This document shows, piece after piece, positions 58,201 to 64,000 of a DNA stretch of 64,000 bases (position 1 is its first letter; each line of letters starts with the position of its first letter). Made by a program: the position numbers and the translations under genes. Origin of the DNA: Hormiphora californensis. Its lineage: Eukaryota; Ctenophora; Tentaculata; Cydippida; Pleurobrachiidae. Where the stretch lies: contig CM035352.1 in NCBI GenBank assembly GCA_020137815.1, forward strand, positions 5,066,998-5,130,997, read 5' to 3'. The notes beneath the pieces were generated by a model that made no database searches, was not told where the DNA came from, and was given only the letters and a program-made list of their open reading frames with translations.

Positions 58201-60039
58201 ATAACGTCTACAGGTGGGAGTCGAGCTGTTACCATGGTAACTATGTGTAGTGTGTAGTGGTAACTAAGGTAACAGTTAGTTATCCTTACCTGGATCATCC
58301 ATCGTGTTAATCATGGTAAGATCTAGTTCCGGGACATTTCCTAAAACCTCCATCTCATAATCACGTGACATCTCATGATCACGTGACATCTCATGATCAC
58401 GTGACATCTCCATTAGGGTATGTATTGCCGTGTGGAGGGTAATGTTGTTGGGGAGAGCTGCCCCCATCCCACTCCTCAAATACCAATGTGCCCCCTCGAC
58501 CCGCCGGACGGTATGAATGTCCGGGGTCGGGAGGGGTATCGATGTGTATTGGTTGTAAAGTTTGTTAATTTCTGTATCCGGGAAGGACGTGATGGGTAGA
58601 AACTTGGGGGAGCCACAATCCGAGAGAAGGAGTTTAACAGTTTGAAACACTCTTGAAGTGTGTCCCGTTAGTTTTTGTAGCTCCTTGATGAGTGGGGTGA
58701 TGTTTTGTTTTATGAAGGAGCAAGGTTTCGGTACACATGATAGGAGGGAGTGTAGGATCTCCATAGCAACGTCAGCGTTATTCCCTGATTTCAAGACCGT
58801 TGTCATGGTTGATACAACAAGCCGAACAACGAGACTCCACTCTCCCTCACTTTTCATTGGTTCACTTTTAGTCAACACTGACATAAACAACTGAAATGAG
58901 AGTAGTCAGTAGTGTATTAAACCACTGATATATCAGAGTTATGTGTATCAAATCACTAGCTTGAGATGTAAATCAGTCATGAGAGAATGAGTGGGCAGGT
59001 CACCTGGTAGCTAAGAAGAACTGCTCGCTGGAAAGTGCTATTTTTAGCACTCCAATAGTAGCCGTATAGCTCCGTCAGCACACCATGAACGCCACCCTGT
59101 AAAGGGTGGGGGGTAAACGGTTATTTTGTGAAGGGAGTAGATAAGAAACAAACCGGGTGAACAACGTACCTCAGCGTTAAGAAGTAGCTTGAAGAATGAC
59201 AGTTTAGTTTTGCTATGCTTCATATCAATTAGATACTCCACTGCATGTTTAACTTGGACCGAGGTTAGACTGGGGACACTCAGCGACTCAACACTGAAAT
59301 GATTAACCAGTTTACCCTATGAAGCTTCCTTCAGGGGGAGCGACAAGTATAGTATACAATATACATAGATCTCACTTGGTGACGCAGTCACCCTTACAAC
59401 TCGTGCGCGTAGCGCGCCAAAACGAAGCCCGCAGAGAGGTGACGGCGCCACCAAAGATCTCACTTGCTGTACCGAACCCAACACAGAGCGGTGCAGTGAG
59501 CTAAACAAGTTCTCACCTGATAGAATTTTGGTTAGTCTTCCCCCAACATAATTTCAAGGTTTATAAATTTCACCTGATAGTATCGTGATAAGATGGTTCA
59601 GGGTGATATCGGATAAACAGAAGGGGTACAATTGCAGTCAGTTGTTTCTTTAGACACTCCTCCACTGCCTCCCTACTAACTGCTTTTATCACAGCCTCAA
59701 ACTGTGCCGCCCCTGCCTCACTCTCTGCAGAACTGTAACACATTTGGTTATGGGTGAGGAATTAGGGGAGGGGGACTGGGGGATGCAGTATGAAAGGGAA
59801 AGAGGGAGATGATCAAAATCCGCTAGGTTCACAGTACATCGCTAAATGGACTCGAGGGGCAGGGGGGGTATGGACTCATTTACTCGCTACATTATGACTG
59901 TAGTACTTACTCCGCAACTCGTGGTATGATGGCTGAGAATACTGTTGGTAGGCCATCTTGCTTGAGGAGGGAAGAGAACTCATCTCCAAGGGGTCTACCA
60001 TGGCTCAACAGAGCCAGACAGATCCTCCCTACGTTCTCT
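30660..60039 (-). CDS. ATM: ATM serine/threonine kinase, C-terminal half (29 exons, 5' partial)
   Basis: PI3K-related kinase that signals DNA double-strand breaks in the nucleus. Exons (5' to 3'): 60039-59911, 59732-59574, 59293-59170, 59096-59004, 58890-58290, 58225-58114, 56430-56292, 56114-56010, 55824-55643, 55365-55249, 53652-53540, 37706-37534, 37331-37194, 37020-36884, 36741-36605, 36449-36223, 36096-35893, 35657-35524, 35335-35176, 34974-34861, 34593-34440, 34274-34189, 33063-32923, 32692-32594, 32354-32166, 31990-31694, 31547-31419, 31212-31089, 30829-30660. All use GT-AG and every junction keeps phase, giving about 1560 codons with no stop. Order of regions: solenoid, FAT, kinase, FATC. 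The N-terminal ~1500 residues expected for ATM are beyond 60 kb. The frame is intact despite at least nine transposon insertions in its introns. Confidence 0.93.
30966..31074. mobile_element. hAT-type MITE A, next to an ATM splice donor
   Basis: 109 bp, CAGGAACCGACC ends, 8-bp duplication CTAACAAG (30958-30965, 31075-31082). The near duplication occupies intron positions +7 to +14 after exon 31212-31089. Confidence 0.93.
32798..32913. mobile_element. hAT-type MITE B, overlapping an ATM splice donor
   Basis: 116 bp, 8-bp duplication CCTCCTTA (32790-32797, 32914-32921). The near duplication is intron +2 to +9 after exon 33063-32923. Because the MITE starts with C, the far copy also recreates GTAAGGAGG, so the donor sequence is present twice. 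Confidence 0.93.
33129..33953. mobile_element. hAT-type element, 825 bp (CGACATGTTAATTTTGTTAA ends)
   Basis: Poly-G/poly-C ends followed by GACATGTTAAT, and the 8-bp duplication AAGTAAAG (33121-33128, 33954-33961). A relative is at 44149-45579. Non-autonomous; lies in an ATM intron. Confidence 0.87.
34440..37706 (-). CDS. ATM: ATM FAT-domain exons
   Basis: Ten exons read as helical-repeat FAT sequence with recognisable ATM landmarks: FEHAWYRLLCYADVTGD followed by EVHYECAWRIGNWAMDSDT (human has the ELHYQAAWRN landmark here), LPTYKLIPPMYQLAARLG (the most conserved FAT motif of ATM), HPFHVLPTVFALRNAHLDAK, and QLCNAYVQWANYL. Introns here are 120-550 bp, and all phases agree. Confidence 0.93.
34738..34798. 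repeat. 27-bp perfect-arm hairpin in an ATM intron
   Basis: Arms 34738-34764 and 34772-34798 are exact reverse complements (GCTCTTACGGTATTTCCCA in the left arm) with a 7-base loop. Could be a minimal palindromic transposon relic. Confidence 0.85.
37724..37912. repeat. About 33-bp minisatellite (GGTGTTACCATGGTTACAAT)
   Basis: Five to six units starting just upstream (gene sense) of ATM exon 37706-37534, at the acceptor end of the 15.9-kb intron. Confidence 0.85.
39191..42242 (+). pseudogene. LDLa-repeat 7TM receptor pseudogene
   Basis: A receptor-like gene broken by several frameshifts. The first frame (39191-40276) starts with a signal peptide (MRRHCLLVLIIGIHAIP) and a Cys-rich, N-glycosylated ectodomain. 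LDL-receptor class A modules follow (CRLHKHRLCDGHIDC; CDLVDDCGDGSDE near 40975-41020). The frame changes near 40265, 40730, 41250 and again several times in the membrane part, where 7TM remnants remain: FSTLIALGDLLTSN (TM2), KVLVMVAAVIIAVGFAVVP (TM4), KIMLICATDFCCWMPFLIVV (TM6) and SLNSVINPLLYN (TM7 with the NPxxY motif). LDLa plus this 7TM type recalls LGR/relaxin-receptor-like or GRL101-like receptors. ATM exons on either side are error-free, so the lesions are probably real. Lies antisense inside an ATM intron. Confidence 0.8.
42339..42447. mobile_element. hAT-type MITE F
   Basis: 109 bp, with 8-bp flanks CCAGATCG and CCAGATTG (one mismatch). Immediately downstream of the 7TM pseudogene. 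Confidence 0.9.
42456..44140. other. Gene-free stretch in ATM intron
   Basis: No supportable coding exon. Contains a short CTCTAT tract near 42895-42915 and a strong hairpin at 43840-43896. Confidence 0.6.
43840..43896. repeat. 27-bp perfect hairpin with 3-base loop
   Basis: Arms 43840-43866 and 43870-43896 (TTGGAGGCTGGCGCCAG in the left arm) are exact reverse complements around TTT, and pairing extends a few more bases with one gap. Too perfect and too short-looped for a typical animal pre-miRNA; more likely a palindromic repeat. Confidence 0.85.
44149..45579. mobile_element. hAT-type element (GACATGTTAATTTTGTTAAC ends) with nested insertion
   Basis: 1.43 kb, with the 8-bp duplication CTTTTATA (44141-44148, 45580-45587). 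Outer parts align with the element at 33129-33953; the extra length is the nested element at 44604-45214. Confidence 0.87.
44604..45214. mobile_element. Nested palindromic element (GGGGGGTCCAGCCC ends)
   Basis: Poly-G/C plus TCCAGCCC inverted ends and AAAAAAGCT/AGCTTTTTT arrays. The interior contains GGTTCGAATCCC, an exact Pol III B-box core, near 44818, and ATCAGGGTACC near both ends. It has no counterpart in the related element at 33129. A fragment of this family (AAAATCAGGGTACCG) is also at about 36500. Confidence 0.75.
47604..47690. repeat. Hexamer (GACTAT)n and decamer (GTCTGTCATG)n repeats
   Basis: Five to six hexamer units, then about five decamer units, inside the 5.4-kb element. Confidence 0.9.
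47809..47873 (-). other. tRNA-derived SINE head
   Basis: On the minus strand it reads GGGAGATGGTGTAGTGGTTA (A-box-like) and GGGTTCGAGTCCC (perfect B box) at tRNA spacing. The acceptor stem does not pair and the anticodon arm is degenerate, so this is a Pol III SINE head rather than a tRNA gene. Confidence 0.65.
47874..48305. repeat. 27-bp minisatellite (CCCTTTGTCACCCCTGTCAC)
   Basis: About 16 units, several of them shortened variants. A short block of the same family reappears at 50160-50275, bracketing the larger minisatellite. Reverse-strand frames read GDKVTGVTK repeats; probably not translated. Confidence 0.9.
48350..50158. repeat. 34-35-bp G-rich minisatellite, about 52 units
   Basis: Unit GGAGGCAGGATGACCTGGGG then AAGGGGGTGAGTTA; variants alternate GAGGCAGGATGACCTG and GGGTCAGGATAACCTA in a mosaic. 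This is the largest tandem array in the window and the core of the 5.4-kb element. Confidence 0.95.
50508..50581. mobile_element. Truncated hAT-type MITE inside the 5.4-kb element
   Basis: Starts CAACCGACCGGACCAAATAA and runs through GGTCACGTGACTGG to AGCCAATCG, then stops; the second end is missing. Confidence 0.75.
52820..53035. repeat. 45-bp minisatellite downstream of the GPCR
   Basis: Four to five units of TCCAATTTTAGTGATTGATT plus TTAACAATAAATCTTGTTTAG. The period is a multiple of three, so both strands stay open (LVIDFNNKSCLDIPI on plus), but there is no sign of a gene. Confidence 0.9.
53416..53524. mobile_element. hAT-type MITE C, next to an ATM splice donor
   Basis: 109 bp, 8-bp duplication GTGTGCAT (53408-53415, 53525-53532). 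The near duplication lies at intron +8 to +15 after exon 53652-53540. Confidence 0.93.
53540..60039 (-). CDS. ATM: ATM solenoid (N-terminal HEAT-region) exons
   Basis: Eleven exons upstream of a 15.9-kb intron. The link to the FAT exons is supported by phase (53540 ends phase 1; 37706 starts with two bases) and by order: WLDLDWLQMC...FTTALLYLEIH at 55249-55365 corresponds to the ATM segment ending FTALLYAEIYAD, which directly precedes the FAT region. The largest exon (58290-58890, 200 codons) encodes helical repeats and an in-frame 18-bp tandem repeat giving MSRDHE three times (one as MSRDYE). The exon at 59574-59732 has ECLKKQLTAIVPLLFIRYHP. More upstream exons must lie outside the window. 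Confidence 0.85.
53692..55080. mobile_element. TTAA-flanked foldback element, 1.39 kb
   Basis: Ends GGGTACGCTAACC and its reverse complement, each bordered by TTAA (53688-53691, 55081-55084). The arms are almost perfect reverse complements for about 690 bp each, with few mismatches. A TTAA target fits piggyBac or Kolobok. No transposase; the paired frame MPNRALKWKKRNPSQ is arm sequence. Confidence 0.9.
55423..55531. mobile_element. hAT-type MITE E in an ATM intron
   Basis: 109 bp with standard ends. The flanks (GAAACCAC / CCACGTGG) do not form a clean 8-bp duplication. Lies 111 nt into the intron after exon 55824-55643. Confidence 0.88.
56440..56575. repeat. (GGGATAATAAT)n microsatellite
   Basis: Irregular 11-12-bp units of ATAATGGG/GGATAATAAT just outside ATM exon 56430-56292 on the acceptor side. 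Confidence 0.85.
56675..58106. mobile_element. hAT-type MITE D split by a foldback element; overlaps an ATM splice donor
   Basis: Outer ends CAGGAACCGACCG and GGTCGGTTCCTG, with the 8-bp duplication GTTATACC (56667-56674, 58107-58114). The near duplication covers the last base of exon 58225-58114 and intron +1 to +7, so the donor GGTATAAC exists twice. The MITE is interrupted after GTGACCTAA by the element at 56739-58068. Confidence 0.92.
56739..58068. mobile_element. TAA-duplicating foldback (PIF/Harbinger-type), 1.33 kb, nested in MITE D
   Basis: Ends TAGGCCAGTCATATGA and TCATATGACCGGCCTA, with the 3-bp duplication TAA (56736-56738, 58069-58071). The arms are near-perfect reverse complements of about 650 bp with a centre near 57400. 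TAA is the target typical of PIF/Harbinger (TWA). No coding capacity. Confidence 0.9.
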
Positions 60040-62527
60040 CTGTGGAAATGGAACAATATTGGTGGCTGACAGTTGACACTCTGTCCTTGGTATCGAAGAC
60101 ACCTCACACTCTGTTTCGCGCGCTGGCAAGGGGTAACTTCGTAACCAAACTCTGTCCCGGGTTATTACTCCTACATTAGTAATAGTTGTGTGTGTGAGGT
60201 TAAATCAAACAAAGGAACGAAGAACTGCGTGTGTGTTTGAATCCCATGATGAGTCTCACCATACCATTTTACTGGGTATTATTATACCAATGTGTGTATC
60301 TACTATCGACAGCTACTCAAACTTTACTGGTACTCTTTCTAAACATGCTAAAGATCCCAGAAAATTTGAAAATTGGTTGAATTATGGCCAAGAAATGGCC
60401 AAGTTATGATTTAATTTTCAACACATAAATCCCTTTTTTATTAGCCGTTTGTACTACTGAGAACGTTGGGCTCTAGTAATACATAAAACTTACGAACCAT
60501 TTATTCTGGAACCTCCCCAGTCCCCACGAGGCTATGGCCAGACAGGGGTACATTTTTGGTATCGAAGACACCTCACACCTTCGCGCGCACTGGCAAGGGG
60601 TAACTTCGTAACCAAGGTACATTTAGGAGTTTAGGACGGGAAAACTCTCTAAATAGCCGGGGGGTAACTGTATTTACCCTGATTTTGGGTATAAAGTGGG
60701 TCTAAGAGGGACACTTTGACATTTTCATCTGTGCGATACTATGCTGACACGTTAAATAATACATGCAATAGAACATACTTTCTCTCCCCTCTCTCTCTCT
60801 CTCGGTCCACTACACGCACCACTCCCACATGGGGCCGTGAGGCCCCATGCGAGAGCAGGGTTAAATCCCCCGGACCCGGATCCTGTTGGATCTGAGGGCC
60901 CGGAGGGCCTGCGGAGTAAAGGTAGGGTAGGTAGAACAATGTACATACGGGTAAATTTAACAATGTACATATGGGATAAGGAAAGGGGATGATATGAAAA
61001 AGGGGGATTAAAGCTCATGGTGACGGAGCACAAGACCTCCTAAACTATCTGCAAAGAAGCCCAATCTGCTACAATGAATTCTAAGAAGAGACAACTTATC
61101 AGGAACTGAAGAAGCAAACCGTCTGAATCTAAGCAGCCTAAAACAAGCAGGAACGGGTTCGAGCGAAAAAAAAAATTAATACAAATGGATGATGATTACA
61201 TGTCGAGCCAGAGAGGACAGCCAGCCCGCTCCAGAGAAGCCAGCTGACCCCGCCCCAAAGAAGACAGCCGACCCCGCTCCAGAGAAGCCAGCTGACCCCG
61301 TTCCAGAGAAGCCAGCTGACCCCGTTCCAGAAAAGCCAGCTGACCCCGCTCCAGAGAAGCCATCTGACCCCGCTCCAGAGAAGACAGCCACCCCGCTCCA
61401 GAGAAGACAGCTGACCCCGCCCCAGTAGGGACAGCTGACCCCGTTCCAGTAAAGACAGCTAACCCCGCTCCAGTAAAGACAGCTGATCCCGCTCCAGAGA
61501 GGACAGCTGGCCCCGCTCCAGTAAAGACAGCTGACCCCGTTCCAGTAAGGACAGCTGACCCCGTCCCAGAGAGGACAGCCACCCCGCTCCAGAGAAGACA
61601 GCTGACCCCGCTCCAGTAAGGACAGCTGACCCCGTTCCAGTAAAGACAGCTGACCCCGTTCCAGTAAAGACAGCTGACCCCGCTCCAGAGAGGACAACCA
61701 CCCCGCTCCAGAGAGGACAGCTGACCCCGCTCCAGTAAGGACAGCCGACCCCGCTCCAGTAAAGACAGCTGACCCCAGAGAGGACAGTCACCCCGCTCCA
61801 AAGAGGACAGCTGACCCCGTTCCAGTAAAGACAGCTGACCCCGCCCCAGAGAGGACAGCCACCCCGCTCCAAAGAATCATCTCCGATGTAGAACCCTATC
61901 AAAAATGGAAGAAGTGGGTTAGGGGGGCCAGTAGAACAAAAACAGTATTGGTAAGCGGATAAATTGGCGTTGGGGGTCCACAGTTGGCTGGAAGATGCCT
62001 GTTCCACTGGTAACCCTGAGCCGGAGAAGGCGGGGTAGGAACATAATAGTTGGCGTTGATACACTGTGGGCCACCTAGCCTTGTCGAAATGTTTTTGTAT
62101 TTTGTATTTTCTGATTTTTTTCCGTATTTCTGATACACAGCCACGCTCAGCCGCGGCCACACGGACCTGGAAATCGAACAGGGGGAAAAGGGGATGGGGA
62201 AAAAGGTACTCCGTGTGACCCCGTTGCCCGGGGGAAACCGATTGGAGGTGGTGGCAGGTGGACCAACTCCCCCCTCTCTCTCTCTCTCTCTCTCTCCCTC
62301 TCTTTCTCTCTCTCCCTCTCTCACCGCATATGCTGCTTTATGGTGCACAAGAGACAACTAGGAAATCAAAGTGGTGCAGGGTAGAGAGGGTATCATGAGA
62401 TTCTTAGAACTATGTCAGTACTGAGAAGGGAACTCTGTACTGAGAAGGATACTATGTCCGATACTGTGCTGACACGCCGTGTTAAATATAATACATATAT
62501 TCTCCCTGGCCCTCTCCCTCTCCCTCT
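60040..62527. other. No supported exon; repeats
   Basis: Direct repeats of about 60 bp occur at 60088-60146 and 60558-60621 (TGGTATCGAAGACACCTCAC start). A CT tract follows near 60780, then a minisatellite at 61207-61870. A possible short minus-strand exon near 60495-60550 before a GTAAGT is too weak to call. ATM exons further 5' would be expected beyond or within this stretch, but none could be verified. Confidence 0.5.
61207..61870. repeat. 24-bp minisatellite (CCAGCTGACCCCGCTCCAGA)
   Basis: About 27 units. The period of 24 keeps frames open on both strands (PAPEKPAD on plus, LERGQLSL on minus), which explains the long repetitive frames; no other coding sign. Confidence 0.93.
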
Positions 62528-63987
62528 CACGGTGCCCCTGAAGGAAGTTCCACCTCGACCGAGTCCCCCAGCAAAACGAACGGTTGTGTGACCTAAAGGG
62601 GACCTCTGGGAACTACGCAGGACCGTGGGGGAAAAGATTTAAAAGTAGCCTAAAAATTAAAACGATAGAAAGATAGCTATCGTTTTTTTCACTTTGAAAA
62701 TACGACATTTCTTTAACAAAATCCTTGATCAGGAAGATGCAAGTGCTCCCACCTATTTTTTGACGTAGAATCGAATGCCGTTGAAGTCAAATCTCTAAAA
62801 TGTAGTAAAATGGTGAAAATCGCGTTTTTAGGTGTTTTTTGGTGAAAAAAAAAAGCGTTCAAACTGGTACTAGATGATGAGATAGAGTCCCAAAAGTATG
62901 ACAAATCGCTTTTTTGGGACCTTTTCGCCCTAGAAGCAGATTTTTATGAAAATCTGGTTCAGCGCCTATTCTCTGTATACTTTCAAAGAAGGTGAATATT
63001 GCTCTAATTTAGCCAATTTTGATAAAAAGTCATCCAAAACAGTACTAGATGATGAGATAGTGGCCCAAAAAATAAACTAATCGATTTTTTGGGTCTTTTC
63101 CGTCCTAGAAACAAATTTGCATGGCGGTCGGATGATACGGTAGGCCTCGATGAAGTAGGTGGAAATAGCCAAAATATAGCGATTGCGGCAAATGAATGTG
63201 AATAAACGTTGACCAAACCCACTTTAGCATCATGTATGACCTATCTCTGGGCTACTGGACTATGCAAGAGCCATACATGATGATGAAGTGGGTTTGGTAA
63301 ACGTTTATCCACATTCATTTGCCGCAATCGCTATATTTTGGCTATTTCCACCTACTTCAGAGGCCTACCGAGAGGAAACGTATCATCCGACCGCCATGCA
63401 AATTGTTTCTAGGACGGAAAAGACCCAAAAAATCGATTAGTTATATTTGTTGGCCACTATCTCATCATCTAGTACTGTTTTGGATGACTTTTTATCAAAA
63501 TTGGCTAAATTAGAGCAAATTCACCTTCTTTGAAAGTATACAGAGAATAGGCGCTGAACCAGATTTTCATAAAAATCTGCTTCTAGGGCGAAAAGGTCCC
63601 AAAAAAGCGATTTGTCATACTTTGGGACTCTATCTCATCATCTAGTACCAGTTTGAACGCTTTTTTCACCAAAAAACACCTAAAAACGCGATTTTCACCG
63701 TTTTACTAACATTTTAGAGATTTGACTTCAACGGCATTCGATTCTACGTCAAAAAATAGGTGGGAGACACTTGCATCTTCCTGATCAAGGATTTTGTTAA
63801 AGAAACGTCGTATTTTCAAAGTGAAAAAAACAATAGCTATCTTTCTATCGTTTTAATTTTTTAGGCTACTTTTAAATCTTTTCCCCCCACGGTCCTCCGT
63901 AGTTCCCAGAGGTCCCCTTTAGGTCACACAACCGTTCGTTTTGCTGGGGGACTCGGTCGAGGTGGAACTTCCTTCAGGGGCACCGTG
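62528..63987. mobile_element. CACGGTG foldback transposon, 1.46 kb, 4-bp TSD (CTCT)
   Basis: Ends CACGGTGCCCCTGAAGGAAG and its reverse complement, flanked by CTCT on both sides (in a CT-rich tract, so the duplication is less certain than CCAC at 13.9 kb). The arms are near-perfect reverse complements around about 63250. Its interior differs from the 13.9-kb element but matches the truncated copy at 160-421, so two subfamilies share the same 130-bp ends. Confidence 0.9.
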
Positions 63988-64000
63988 CTCTCTCTCCCTC

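Noticed and set aside
60495-60550. Short minus-strand exon (CLAIASWGLGRFQNKW) before GTAAGT as a further ATM exon
   Set aside because: Donor looks good, but there is no verifiable acceptor and phase or family match could not be established.
61176-62160. Long LERGQLSL / APEKPADP repeat proteins
   Set aside because: The 24-bp minisatellite is a multiple of three and therefore open on both strands; no start context, splice logic or non-repeat domain.

Overview
The window comes from an animal (invertebrate-type) nuclear genome. Its genes have short GT-AG introns and are metazoan: CASP (Golgi golgin), a mitochondrial SHMT, C1QBP/p32, the C-terminal half of ATM kinase, and two rhodopsin-family GPCR loci. 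The phylum cannot be fixed from the sequence. Much of the rest is DNA-transposon derived. Long near-perfect foldback (palindromic) elements are common, with target-site duplications (TSDs) typical of several superfamilies (TA, TAA, TTAA, 4 bp, 8 bp). A ~109-bp hAT-type MITE, tRNA-derived repeats and many minisatellites are also present.

Layout. 1-5.3 kb: microsatellites, a 100-N scaffold gap (2562-2661), a homopolymer-rich block that looks like poor consensus, and a foldback. 5.5-7.5 kb: intronless CASP on minus. 8.6-11.7 kb: SHMT on plus (exons 1-7), running into poor sequence. 13.2-29.3 kb: SHMT terminal exon 7b and then C1QBP (five exons, plus strand). A second copy of exon 7b plus C1QBP exons 1-3 (20.0-24.3 kb) sits inside C1QBP intron 3. 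The two copies carry complementary indel errors and differ by a foldback and by a tRNA-like triplication, so this looks like two haplotypes laid end to end or a very recent duplication. 30.66-60.04 kb: 29 phase-consistent minus-strand exons of ATM (about 1560 residues: solenoid, FAT, kinase, FATC); the N-terminal half lies beyond the window. One 15.9-kb ATM intron (37,707-53,539) holds both plus-strand GPCR loci: a decayed LDLa-7TM pseudogene, and a class A GPCR whose otherwise intact frame is interrupted in TM3 by a 5.4-kb element with a 4-bp TSD. 60-64 kb: minisatellite and another foldback.

Most notable points. (1) The GPCR frame is restored exactly if the 5,420-bp element and one TGTT copy are removed. 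(2) Four hAT-type MITEs in ATM sit within about 15 nt downstream of 5' splice sites, and in two the TSD overlaps the splice-site signal. (3) Each full-length MITE carries a CCAAT - GTCACGTGAC - CCAAT module. (4) Two SHMT exons start at the same codon and phase but encode different folate/PLP-site segments. (5) A minisatellite is built from the 3' end of C1QBP exon 3 plus its splice donor. All identifications rest on reading the sequence and remembered family motifs; no searches were run.
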